DNA of 64,000 bases from Phycisphaerae bacterium (GTDB taxonomy: Bacteria; Planctomycetota; Phycisphaerae; UBA1845; Fen-1342): assembly GCA_028279405.1 (NCBI GenBank), contig JANQNU010000058.1, positions 61,718 through 125,717 on the forward strand, read 5' to 3'. Each line of letters begins with the position of its first letter. Position 1 is the first letter of the stretch. Below are positions 8,658-15,684 of the stretch, in pieces. The position numbers and the translations under genes are program-made. The notes beneath the pieces are model-generated. The model was not told where the DNA came from and did not search any database. It worked only from the letters and a program-made list of their open reading frames with translations.

Positions 8658-9065
8658 TCAAGCCGTCAGAAAGAGTCGGCGTACCTGGTCGGTGTCCATG
8701 TACTCTCGCAACAACGTAATTCTGTCCTCGTCAACGGTGATCAGGAAGTGGTAGCGGTTGTTATACATCTTTCCACTGGTCATTTCGCCGTAGGATTCCA
8801 TCTCCAAGGCGACTCGGTTTCCTTCGGCAGTCCATCCCGTAGGTGTCAGTCTCAGGCCGTCCGGGATCGCTTCGCGTACGCCGGTGATTAACGCGCCGAT
8901 TGCCGTCTTGTCCATCTCGCCGGACATTGGAAGTCCGCCTTCCTGTCCCATGACTTTCCAGCTGACATCGTCAGCCAGCAGCTCGCTTGCTCCATCTGCG
9001 TCTCCTGCGGAGAACCGTTCGAAGAACGCGCGAACAAGATCCTTGTTCTTCTGCACACTCATCAT
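8658..9065 (-). CDS. SnoaL/NTF2-like small protein
   Basis: 135 aa with the SnoaL-like cone fold pattern: LVRAFFERFSAGDADGASELLADDVSWKV at the N-terminus, written here in part as FFERFSAGDADG (14-25), and a C-terminal HFLITVDEDRITLLREYMDT strand pair. This fold serves as an isomerase, hydrolase or small-ligand binder; the particular reaction is unknown. The start overlaps the stop of the enoyl-CoA hydratase gene (ATGATG over TGA at 9062-9065), with GGAG just upstream inside that gene, so the two are translationally coupled. Confidence 0.75.
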   Translation of the reverse strand: MMSVQKNKDLVRAFFERFSAGDADGASELLADDVSWKVMGQEGGLPMSGEMDKTAIGALITGVREAIPDGLRLTPTGWTAEGNRVALEMESYGEMTSGKMYNNRYHFLITVDEDRITLLREYMDTDQVRRLFLTA

Positions 9066-9904
9066 TGAATCTCCTGGATTGCGATCACGGCATCTTGGAA
9101 GTTCCGCTGGTTCTCGAGATCATTTTGGAATCCGGACGCGTCCGCCGCAGTGAAGCGTTTGATCGCGGGCGTCTTGCTCGTGGCCTGATACAACCAGTAT
9201 GCCTCTTCTCGCAACGCATCCTGAATGGGTCGATCGATCGATGCGTAGACCGCTTGCTTGCATGAGTTGATTGACTCGGAGGGGAAGCAGGCAATCCGTT
9301 TGGCAAGCGCACCGACGTATTCGCCGATCTTGTCGGCATCGAGCGCCCTGTTGATCGTGCCGTAGGCCTCGGCTTCGTCTGCGTCGAAATCCCGAGCGCT
9401 GAGGATGATCTCGAGTGCTCGGCCGAGACCGGCCTGCCGCGCCATCCGCGACGCTCCTCCTCCGCAGGGCAGGATGCCCATGCCGACTTCCATCTGCATG
9501 AACTTGGCTTTACCACGAGCGGCGAACCGCATGTCGCACGCGAGCGCGAACTCGTGCCCGCCGCCGCGAGCAAAGCCTTCAATTTTCGCGATGGTTGCCT
9601 GGGGCAGTTTGCTGATCCGCTCCAGTGTCGTTTGCAGATACAGCAAGTCCACACTGTCACGCGAGACCGCCTCGGTTGACATGTCCTTCAGGAAGTTCGT
9701 GTCCGCATGGGCAATGAAGATCTCGGGGTGCGCAGACTGGAAGACAATGACCTTGATCGCTCGATTCGCTTCCATTTCATCAGCGAGACGATTGAGATCA
9801 TCCAGCATCGGAATGCCTTGAATATTGACGGGTGGGAAGTCGAAGGTGACGGTGAGTACCGCTCCATCAACGTCGGTCTTGAACGTCGCATACTGCTCGG
9901 CCAT
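9062..9904 (-). CDS. Enoyl-CoA hydratase/isomerase family protein
   Basis: 280 aa crotonase fold. Oxyanion-hole elements appear as HADTNFLKDM (about 66-75) and IEGFARGGGHEFALACDMRFA (about 107-126), followed by GILPCGGGASRMARQAG (about 142-158). The position usually held by the second catalytic glutamate (in the GI.P..G region) is not a clear Glu, so hydratase activity is uncertain; an isomerase or hydrolase function is possible. GGGAGACACCG precedes the ATG. It forms an operon with the SnoaL-like gene and is transcribed divergently from the HxlR regulator at 10082, its likely controller. Confidence 0.84.
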   Translation of the reverse strand: MAEQYATFKTDVDGAVLTVTFDFPPVNIQGIPMLDDLNRLADEMEANRAIKVIVFQSAHPEIFIAHADTNFLKDMSTEAVSRDSVDLLYLQTTLERISKLPQATIAKIEGFARGGGHEFALACDMRFAARGKAKFMQMEVGMGILPCGGGASRMARQAGLGRALEIILSARDFDADEAEAYGTINRALDADKIGEYVGALAKRIACFPSESINSCKQAVYASIDRPIQDALREEAYWLYQATSKTPAIKRFTAADASGFQNDLENQRNFQDAVIAIQEIQ

Positions 9905-10081
9905 CGGTGTCTCCCTGCCGGTGCGGTGTCTTGAAAATCGTGTCGGTGGGCTCGCTGCCCTTCAAATCCGGGCGACTCTGACGCGCCACTGATGGCGAAA
10001 ATATGTTGTTATCATGAACTAGACAAGTACCCACATTTTTGTAAGTATTGGGGGTGTTTGTATGTACAGGAGGTCGTTTTC

Positions 10082-10450
10082 ATGGCTCGGAAGTACAACT
10101 GGAAGACCGGCTGCGATGTGGAAGCGACATTGAGCGTCATCGGCGGACGCTGGAAGCCGATCCTGGTGTGCCACCTGCTTGACGGGCGTAAACGGTTTGG
10201 GGAGTTGCGTCGCCTAACGCCTAACGCGACGGAACGCATGATTACGCTGCAACTCCGCGAGTTGGAGGCGGATGGTGTCATTGCGCGACATGTCTACGCC
10301 GAAGTTCCGCCTCGTGTCGAATACGAAATCACGGAGTTCGGGCGTTCGTTAGAGGCGATCCTTGTCCTCATGCGTGAATGGGGTAGCGGGTTCAAGGCAC
10401 GCCGGCTTGCCATGGATTCAGACGAAGAGCAAGCTGTGGACGTTGTTTGA
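10082..10450 (+). CDS. HxlR-family transcriptional regulator
   Basis: 122 aa winged helix of the HxlR/YodB type: a Cys near the N-terminus (GCDVEATLSVIGGRWK, about 9-24), then FGELRRLTPNATERMITLQLRELEADG and the wing ending VEYEITEFGRSL. The cysteine at about position 10 is where redox-sensing members carry theirs. The ATG at 10082 is preceded by a very strong AGGAGG (10069-10074), so the in-frame ATG at 9992 is rejected. It is divergent from the enoyl-CoA hydratase/SnoaL pair, and HxlR proteins commonly repress the adjacent divergent gene. AAGTA occurs twice in the 177-bp intergenic region (near 10024 and 10041), possible operator halves but unproven. Confidence 0.87.
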   Translation: MARKYNWKTGCDVEATLSVIGGRWKPILVCHLLDGRKRFGELRRLTPNATERMITLQLRELEADGVIARHVYAEVPPRVEYEITEFGRSLEAILVLMREWGSGFKARRLAMDSDEEQAVDVV

Positions 10451-10558
10451 TCCGCAGTGGGGGATGTATGCCGCTCGTTCTCGGGGGATGATCCTGAGAG
10501 GCGCGAAACGGATTGAGAACCGGTTCGATTACGGTGGTGCCCGACGGGGCTTCGTGGG

Positions 10559-10592
10559 AAAAAAATGGCGGGCCCGATCATGCGGACCCGCC
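10559..10592 (-). terminator. Rho-independent terminator after the Cys-rich secreted protein gene
   Basis: Minus strand: arms at 10583-10592 and 10567-10576 (GGCGGGTCCG with CGGGCCCGCC, one G-T mismatch) with a 6-nt loop, followed by A then seven T residues. It lies 31 bp past the stop at 10624, between convergent genes. Confidence 0.85.
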
Positions 10593-10623
10593 TTCGCACG
10601 GAGATTCTTCGATTGTGCTGCGC

Positions 10624-11484
10624 CTAGCGGCCGGCGTGTGCGGTGCGAACGTTCTCCTGCATGCTTGACATCGCTGCCGTGACGCTTTCGAGCAGCATGC
10701 GGGTTTCGGTGAGCAGCGCGCCTTCGATCATGTACGACTGCATTGCCGCTTCGGGGATCTTGGCCATGAACTCCGGATGGTCCTTCGCCCAAGCGTGCAT
10801 CTTCGCATCGATCTGCTGGAGCTGCTGGAGGCCGCTCTGAAGCGCGAATACGGTCTCGGGCATGAGCGCCACCGCCTTGTTCGTCTCGCTCAGCTTGTCG
10901 AAACCGTTCATGATTTCGGTCTGATCCGCAGACGAGAGCGATTTGAGCTCGTGACGTGCCTGGGCGAGTCCTGCCTTGAGCGCGCCGATCTTGGACGCCA
11001 GTTGGATCGGGCAGCATCCCTCGGCCGACCCGTTCGCGATGGTCGCCGAGCACGCCGACTTGCGCGCGGCGTCGTCCGTGACCAGGCGCGCCGCGTAGCT
11101 CGAGAGCTTGTGAAGCTTGGACATCGTAGCGTTCCGCGCTTCCTTCATTGCAAAAGCGTCGGCATACGTATTCGCATCCGCGTCGGTCAGCGGGCAGTGC
11201 TTCTCGTTGGCAGCGCAGGAGGCCACCGAAAAGCTCAGCGCGGCGTTGACTGCGGCAAGCGTGTCGCCCATGCGACTACCGACCGGGCACTTTGCCGCGC
11301 ACGCGGCCATCTTTTCGCCACACGCCTGCATTTCTGCGGCCGACATCGACGCCATCTGCGCCGAGGCCGTCTCCCATTTCTTCAGGAGGGCATCGAGGTC
11401 CTGGCCGTGGCCGACGGGGCCCGCATAGACGCTGCCCGCGAACGTCGAGCAGGCGACGATCGCAATCATGGCTGACTTCCACAT
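10624..11484 (-). CDS. Secreted cysteine-rich protein of unknown function
   Basis: 286 aa with a signal peptide (MWKSAMIAIVACSTFAGSVYA, cleavage near residue 21). The mature part is helical, Ala/Met/Lys-rich and has clustered cysteines in three groups (ACGEKMAACAAKC near 60-72; SCAANEKHC near 97-105; ACSATIANGSAEGCC near 149-163), suggesting disulfides or metal binding outside the cytoplasm. No named family is recognised. ATG at 11484 follows GAAGGAGAG and begins the signal peptide; an upstream in-frame start would bury the signal. It has its own terminator. The nearest gene on the same strand (11584) is 99 bp upstream and unrelated. Confidence 0.75.
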   Translation of the reverse strand: MWKSAMIAIVACSTFAGSVYAGPVGHGQDLDALLKKWETASAQMASMSAAEMQACGEKMAACAAKCPVGSRMGDTLAAVNAALSFSVASCAANEKHCPLTDADANTYADAFAMKEARNATMSKLHKLSSYAARLVTDDAARKSACSATIANGSAEGCCPIQLASKIGALKAGLAQARHELKSLSSADQTEIMNGFDKLSETNKAVALMPETVFALQSGLQQLQQIDAKMHAWAKDHPEFMAKIPEAAMQSYMIEGALLTETRMLLESVTAAMSSMQENVRTAHAGR

Positions 11485-11583
11485 GTTCGTTCTCTCCTTC
11501 GTTTGAATGATCGGCCCATCGACGGGCCCGCATGCATTGAATCGCGGCTGGCGGTTCAGATGCCGGCCGCACACAAAGTCTCT

Positions 11584-12072
11584 CTATTGGCTCCCGCGTT
11601 GATCGCCGCGGCTCATGTAAAGTGAGAGGCAGTTGAACGCGCCTTCCCAGCCCGCGGCGTGTCGGTCGCGCATCGTGTCGTCCGCGAATCGGACCTGCGT
11701 CAGGTGGATTGTGGTACCGCCATCGACCTCCGTAAAGTCGACCGTCACCAGCGTCTCGATCCCGGCATGCTCGTTCGGCGGCTCCCATGTCCACGTGTAG
11801 GCCAAGCGCGTCGGTGGTCGCAGCTCGCGGAAATCGCCGGCGACAGCGGCACGCTCGTCCGTTTCAGGGTGATGGAAGGCGATTCGATACCGACCGCCAA
11901 TGCGCAGATCGACCTCGATGCTCGGATTCACCCAGTCCGGCGCCGGGTGCAGCCAGTGCTTCATCCGTTCCGGCTCGGTCCACGCCGCGAAGACGAGTGA
12001 TATCGGGGCCGCGTAATGGCGCCGGAATTCGACCGGCGCTGCGGTGCTGCTCGCCGACGTTCGATCGCTCAT
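11584..12072 (-). CDS. AHSA1/START-like (SRPBCC) domain protein
   Basis: 162 aa. FRRHYAAPISLVFAAWTEPERMKHWL (about 16-40) followed by EVDLRIGGRYRIAF and the C-terminal WEGAFNCLSLYM is the AHSA1 (Hsp90 ATPase activator homolog 1-like) signature, a helix-grip pocket for hydrophobic ligands. Its start overlaps the stop of the ArsR gene (ATGA at 12069-12072), giving translational coupling. This separate ArsR + AHSA1 pair is a widespread bacterial arrangement in which the second protein is presumed to bind or process the inducer; here that is inference. Confidence 0.83.
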   Translation of the reverse strand: MSDRTSASSTAAPVEFRRHYAAPISLVFAAWTEPERMKHWLHPAPDWVNPSIEVDLRIGGRYRIAFHHPETDERAAVAGDFRELRPPTRLAYTWTWEPPNEHAGIETLVTVDFTEVDGGTTIHLTQVRFADDTMRDRHAAGWEGAFNCLSLYMSRGDQRGSQ

Positions 12073-12422
12073 GAACTGCCCTCCTGATCCTGTTGGACTT
12101 GTTTCAGGTAACGGTCAAGCGCATCGAGGGATGTCTGCCAGAACGCACGCTGCGCGTCGATCCAACCACGAACCTCGTCGAACCCAACAGGCTCAACGCG
12201 AAATCGGTGCGTTCTTCCCTCCACACGCCGGGATACCAGCCCGGCTTCCTCCAGCACGCGGATATGCCGCGAAGCAGTCGGCTGCGCGATCTCGAACGGA
12301 GCCCCGATCTCACTCGCCGTGCATTCTCCACGCTGTGCGAGCAGCGAAATCATTGCGCGTCGGGTCCCATCCCCGAGTGCATGAAAGGTCCGGTCCAGCG
12401 GCTCCGCATACTGAATCGCCAT
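12069..12422 (-). CDS. ArsR-family transcriptional regulator
   Basis: 117 aa winged helix: LDRTFHALGDGTRRAMISLLAQRG at the N-terminus, recognition helix IAQPTASRHIRVLEEAG and wing SRRVEGRTHRFRVEP. No CxC metal motif is present, so it is unlikely to sense As or Cd. It is the middle gene of a SnoaL-ArsR-AHSA1 operon, 10 bp after the SnoaL-like gene and overlapping the AHSA1 gene by 4 bp. It probably represses this operon through the palindrome at 12813-12832. Confidence 0.87.
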   Translation of the reverse strand: MAIQYAEPLDRTFHALGDGTRRAMISLLAQRGECTASEIGAPFEIAQPTASRHIRVLEEAGLVSRRVEGRTHRFRVEPVGFDEVRGWIDAQRAFWQTSLDALDRYLKQVQQDQEGSS

Positions 12423-12432
12423 CGTTGCAGTC

Positions 12433-12783
12433 CTATGCAGGGGAGGGGAAATGCTGAGAATCGTAGAACAGTTCGGAGGACGCGACTTTTCCGTCCCTGA
12501 CCGCTAACACCTCGCACATCGGGACATCCACGGCAACCGGTGCGGTCATGCGCCATACGAATACGTGCGCCACACGTCCGCCGTCAACGATGAACTGCGA
12601 TCCCTCCGCGGACCCCTCGAACGGCAACTCCTGCATCGCACTCACAAACGCATCCGGGCCATCGAATCGGGCAAGCGAACCCCGAAACGTGAAGCCGTCG
12701 TCCAGCACGGATCGTAGCCGGTCCCAGTCCTTCCGCTCGAAGGCCTCGTAGAAAACACCCACCGTATCCATCACATCCGACAT
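12433..12783 (-). CDS. SnoaL-like protein
   Basis: 116 aa, SnoaL/NTF2-like: VFYEAFERKDWDRLRSVLDDGF at the N-terminus and CEVLAVRDGKVASSELFYD near the C-terminus are the characteristic alpha/beta cone elements. It is first in the operon with ArsR (12069) and AHSA1 (11584). GGAGGAGC lies 7 nt before the ATG, unlike the leaderless modules next door. It resembles the protein at 12975-13325 (same length, same SELFYD/QELYTD tail), so the two SnoaL genes are probably paralogues. The reaction is unknown. Confidence 0.78.
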   Translation of the reverse strand: MSDVMDTVGVFYEAFERKDWDRLRSVLDDGFTFRGSLARFDGPDAFVSAMQELPFEGSAEGSQFIVDGGRVAHVFVWRMTAPVAVDVPMCEVLAVRDGKVASSELFYDSQHFPSPA

Positions 12784-12812
12784 TCAAAGCTCCTCCGGTT
12801 CCAGGATCAATC

Positions 12813-12854
12813 ATATAGCGAAGTGACTATATATAACCCCCGACGGTGCGTCAA
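12813..12854 (-). promoter_or_regulatory. Promoter and ArsR-type palindrome of the SnoaL-ArsR-AHSA1 operon
   Basis: Minus strand TTGACG (12849-12854), 17-nt spacer, TATAGT (12826-12831). An inverted repeat ATATAG (12813-12818) / CTATAT (12827-12832) overlaps the -10 hexamer and transcription start, the usual site for ArsR repression. The leader to the ATG at 12783 is about 35 nt and carries a ribosome site. Confidence 0.72.
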
Positions 12855-12974
12855 GAAAAAACTTCAAAGCACCGTCGCGGGCAGCTTGCCAGGGTGTGAA
12901 GAGGGAGGGGGGATGGGGCTACGACTGGGTTCTCAGTGCCGCGCTGCGCGCGAGAGTTTGTGCGCCGGGCGCCG

Positions 12975-13325
12975 CTACGCCGGCCTGGGGAAGAGCGCCG
13001 AGTCGGTATAGAGTTCCTGGTGCGCGATTTTGTTGCCTTCGAACGTGAACACATCGCAGAGCGGGATCTCGGCGTTTCGGTCCGGGAACCGGGCGTGCAG
13101 AACTGACATATGTACGACCCGGTTGCCTTGAGCGACATAACGCGAGTCGCTGATCGAGCCGCAGAAGCCGGCCAGATGCGCGACATAGTCGTCCGGGTTG
13201 TCGAACGACATCATCGTGCTCGTGAAGGAAAAGTCATCGGTCAAGAGCGACCGCAGCGCGGTAGCGTCCTGATCGGTGGCCGCGGTGTAGAATCGGTCAA
13301 GCGTTCTCTTTTGTTCCGGACTCAT
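12975..13325 (-). CDS. SnoaL-like protein
   Basis: 116 aa with the same cone-fold pattern as 12433-12783 (LDRFYTAATDQDATALRSLLTDDFSF; CDVFTFEGNKIAHQELYTDS). The ATG at 13325 lies inside the 3' end of the AHSA1 gene (28-bp overlap) and has AAAGGAAAC before it; an in-frame ATG at 13355 adds 10 residues without similarity. It is the last gene of the ArsR-AHSA1-SnoaL operon 14140-12975. Gene order is the reverse of the neighbouring operon, where SnoaL comes first. Confidence 0.77.
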   Translation of the reverse strand: MSPEQKRTLDRFYTAATDQDATALRSLLTDDFSFTSTMMSFDNPDDYVAHLAGFCGSISDSRYVAQGNRVVHMSVLHARFPDRNAEIPLCDVFTFEGNKIAHQELYTDSALFPRPA

Positions 13326-13803
13326 CGGTTTCCTTTCTGGCCCCGGAGGGCCCAATGATAGCGAGGCATAGGTTCTCGAGTGTCGAGTGCCAGCCCGCCT
13401 CGTGAAACATCTGGCTTTCTTCTGTCCGCAGCCGACAATGAACCAGCAGGAGTTCGGTCCCGCGCTCGACTGTTCGCAAGTTAATTCGAACGCGGCTCAC
13501 CTCGTCCCATCCGACCCACGTCCACGTGAACCCAAGCAGCCGCGGACGCTCTACTTGCTCGTAAGTGCCTTCGGCGACCAGCTCCGGACCAAACTCGGGG
13601 GGCGTCGGCAGCGCCTGCGGCCCCTGCGCCATGGTGATGCGGAAACGGCCGCCAACTCGTAACGCGACCACCGCGTCAGTTGTCGTCATTCCCAGCGGGC
13701 AGAACCATTCGAGCATTAGCGCGGGTTGCGTCCACGCGTCCCAAACGCGCTCGATCGATGCGTCGAGCACTCGGCGCTGTCGAACGGAATGGTCTTCACT
13801 CAT
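13297..13803 (-). CDS. AHSA1/START-like (SRPBCC) domain protein
   Basis: 168 aa. VLDASIERVWDAWTQPALMLEWF (about 12-34), VVALRVGGRFRITM and FHEAGWHSTLENLCLAI match AHSA1. Start at 13803 (MSEDHS) overlaps the ArsR stop by 8 nt, so the pair is translationally coupled; an alternative start 15 nt upstream is possible. Probable ligand-binding partner of the ArsR repressor encoded just before it. Confidence 0.82.
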   Translation of the reverse strand: MSEDHSVRQRRVLDASIERVWDAWTQPALMLEWFCPLGMTTTDAVVALRVGGRFRITMAQGPQALPTPPEFGPELVAEGTYEQVERPRLLGFTWTWVGWDEVSRVRINLRTVERGTELLLVHCRLRTEESQMFHEAGWHSTLENLCLAIIGPSGARKETDESGTKENA

Positions 13804-14140
13804 CGGTCGCGCCTGCACTCCCCGGCTTCAGGAATTGCTCGAGACCGTCGAGCGCATCCGACCAGAAGCGCTCGTAGAGGCCCAGCCATTTGGCCGCAGC
13901 CCGGAGTCCCGCAGGCCGAAGCTTGCACCGGTGTCGACGACCGTCCAACTCCTTCTCCACGAGTCCCGCGTCCTGTAGCACTTTCAGGTGCTTCGAGAAC
14001 CCTGCCGGCGATAGACGATGCGGCGCGGCCAACTCACCGACAAATGCCGGCCCGCGGGTCAACCGCACGAGCGTTGAACGCCGCGTCGGATCCGACAACG
14101 CCGCAAAGACACGATCCAGCTGAATCAAATCTGTAACCAT
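13796..14140 (-). CDS. ArsR-family transcriptional regulator
   Basis: 114 aa: QLDRVFAALSDPTRRSTLVRLTRG, then GELAAPHRLSPAGFSKHLKVLQDAG as helix-turn-helix and the wing KELDGRRHRCKLRP. No metal-binding cysteines. The N-terminus aligns residue for residue with the ArsR at 14325 (both begin M-V-S/T-D and continue QLDRVF), supporting both starts. First gene of an ArsR-AHSA1-SnoaL operon; its promoter and palindrome end 1 nt before the start codon. Confidence 0.87.
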   Translation of the reverse strand: MVTDLIQLDRVFAALSDPTRRSTLVRLTRGPAFVGELAAPHRLSPAGFSKHLKVLQDAGLVEKELDGRRHRCKLRPAGLRAAAKWLGLYERFWSDALDGLEQFLKPGSAGATDE

Positions 14141-14141
14141 A

Positions 14142-14177
14142 TAGTAAATAGTTTACTAAATAGCGAATTAATGTCAA
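14142..14177 (-). promoter_or_regulatory. Leaderless promoter and ArsR-type palindrome
   Basis: Minus strand TTGACA (14172-14177), 16-nt spacer, TAAACT (14150-14155). A perfect inverted repeat TAGTAAA (14142-14148) / TTTACTA (14152-14158) covers the -10 element and the predicted start point near 14143, only 3 nt before the start codon at 14140. No ribosome site is possible, so the mRNA is predicted to be leaderless. Confidence 0.75.
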
Positions 14178-14317
14178 CCAGGCGTGACGTGTTCGGTCCG
14201 TCTAATTCCGTCTTTGCGGAGGCGCCGGCATACGCCACTGGTGATCGATGAGCCCGTCGCCAGAAACGCCGAACCCGTCGAAACAGGGTTGAAATCGACT
14301 GATCTCGCGATAATGTT

Positions 14318-14331
14318 AAACCAAATGGTTT
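14318..14331 (+). promoter_or_regulatory. Palindrome at the start of the ArsR gene at 14325 (putative operator)
   Basis: AAACCA (14318-14323) and TGGTTT (14326-14331) form a perfect inverted repeat that straddles the start codon at 14325. A -10-like GATAAT lies at 14309-14314, giving a start point near 14321. The central CCAAATGG is identical to the centre of the palindrome at 5211-5230. The -35 element is poor (TTGAAA at 14289, spacing 14). Confidence 0.5.
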
Positions 14332-14684
14332 CAGATTCGTCAGCGCAATTAGATCGTGTGTTTCACGCATTGGCTCACCCGGCTCGGCGAACGATGCTGC
14401 GTCGGCTGTTCGAGCGGGAGCAGTACCTCAGCGAGTTGGCGGCGCCGCTCGAAATGTCGTTCCCGGCGGCGTCCAAACACGTGCGCGTGTTGGAGGATGC
14501 CGACCTGGTGGAGCGTCGAGTTGTCGGACGCACGCACATTTGTCGGGTCGCGGGCGATCGGCTTTCCGACGCGAGTCGTTGGCTGGAGGGTTATCGTCGT
14601 CTCTGGGAAACCAAGTTCCAGGCGCTCGACGAGTTGTTGGTGGAGATGAAGGACAAGGAGCAGCGTGATGGCGGTGGACCGTGA
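14325..14684 (+). CDS. ArsR-family transcriptional regulator
   Basis: 119 aa winged helix: QLDRVFHALAHPARRTMLRRLFE, LSELAAPLEMSFPAASKHVRVLEDA and wing ERRVVGRTHICRV. The ATG at 14325 is chosen because it gives the same N-terminus as the ArsR at 13796-14140 and sits at the predicted start point; the ATG at 14313 is an alternative. No ribosome site precedes either, consistent with leaderless translation. The 3' end overlaps the tandem AHSA1 gene by 17 nt, so the two form an operon transcribed away from the divergent ArsR module at 14140. Confidence 0.85.
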   Translation: MVSDSSAQLDRVFHALAHPARRTMLRRLFEREQYLSELAAPLEMSFPAASKHVRVLEDADLVERRVVGRTHICRVAGDRLSDASRWLEGYRRLWETKFQALDELLVEMKDKEQRDGGGP

Positions 14685-15636
14685 GGCACCCTCGTCTGAT
14701 GATCGAGAAATTCTGATCACGCGGACGTTCGATGCACCCGTGGAGTTGGTTTGGCGGGCATGGACCGATCCGCAGCGGATCGGGCAATGGTGGGGGCCGC
14801 GTGGTTTCTCCACGACGACATACGAGATGGACGTTCGGCCCGGCGGGCAATGGCGGTTCGACATGCATGGCCCGGATGGGCGTGACTATTCCAACCGCGT
14901 CGTCTTCGACGAAGTTCGGGAGCCGCACCGCCTGGTCTACACGCAGGACGGCCGTACCCCAGACCTTGAAGAAGTATCGTTTCAATCGACGGTGACGTTT
15001 GAGCGGCAGGGCGATCAGACCAAGCTGACGCTCCGAATGGTGTTCGCGTCGACCGCCGATCGCGATCGCGTCTGCCGTCAGTACGGCGCCGTAGAGGGGG
15101 GCATCGAAACGCTTGCGCGTCTGGCGGATCACGTATCGGATGCAGGGGAGGGGACCGGATTGACGATCGCGCTGCCGAACGCTTGCGAACTCGTGATCGC
15201 CCGACGTTTCGATGCGCCGCGGCACCTCGTTTACGACGCCATGACCAACTCCGAGTGGCTCAAACGGTGGTTGCTGGGGCCGCCGGGCTGGTCGATGGAC
15301 ACTTGCGAGTGCGACGTGCGGGTCGGCGGACGCTTCCGCCACCATTGGCGCAACACCGATGGCGCTGAGATGGCAATGAGTGGCGTTTATCAGGAGCTGG
15401 TTCCGCCGGAGCGGATCGTTCAGACGGAAACGTTCGAATTCGGCTGCGATGCACAGGCCGGCGAACAACACGCGACGTTGGTCCTGACCGAGCAGGACAA
15501 CGGGACGGCCTTTACACTGACGATACGCTATCCGTCGCAGCAGGCGCGCGACGCAACCATCGCATCCGGGGTGGATCACGGACTCGCAGCGACCTACGAT
15601 CGGCTAGCGGAGATCCTGGTCGAGCAGCGGGCCTGA
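14668..15636 (+). CDS. Tandem AHSA1 (double SRPBCC) domain protein
   Basis: 322 aa made of two AHSA1 domains in one chain: domain 1 about residues 16-150 (ITRTFDAPVELVWRAWTDPQ; GGQWRFDM) and domain 2 about 175-320 (IARRFDAPRHLVYDAMTNSEWLKRW; GGRFRHHW). Single AHSA1 proteins are about 150-170 aa. AAGGAG at 14655-14660 fits the ATG at 14668. Overlap with the ArsR gene implies translational coupling. One or both pockets may bind the inducer of the adjacent repressor; unknown. Confidence 0.85.
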   Translation: MAVDREAPSSDDREILITRTFDAPVELVWRAWTDPQRIGQWWGPRGFSTTTYEMDVRPGGQWRFDMHGPDGRDYSNRVVFDEVREPHRLVYTQDGRTPDLEEVSFQSTVTFERQGDQTKLTLRMVFASTADRDRVCRQYGAVEGGIETLARLADHVSDAGEGTGLTIALPNACELVIARRFDAPRHLVYDAMTNSEWLKRWLLGPPGWSMDTCECDVRVGGRFRHHWRNTDGAEMAMSGVYQELVPPERIVQTETFEFGCDAQAGEQHATLVLTEQDNGTAFTLTIRYPSQQARDATIASGVDHGLAATYDRLAEILVEQRA

Positions 15637-15684
15637 ACCGCCCGCGGTAACCTGGTCCGGCGACGGACAGCGGAGGTCAGACGG

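Noticed and set aside
12784..12974. Possible small gene between the two SnoaL operons
   Set aside because: The only frames are short and Arg/Gly-rich, without a ribosome site. The region is explained by the promoter at 12826-12854 and the 3' end of the neighbouring operon.
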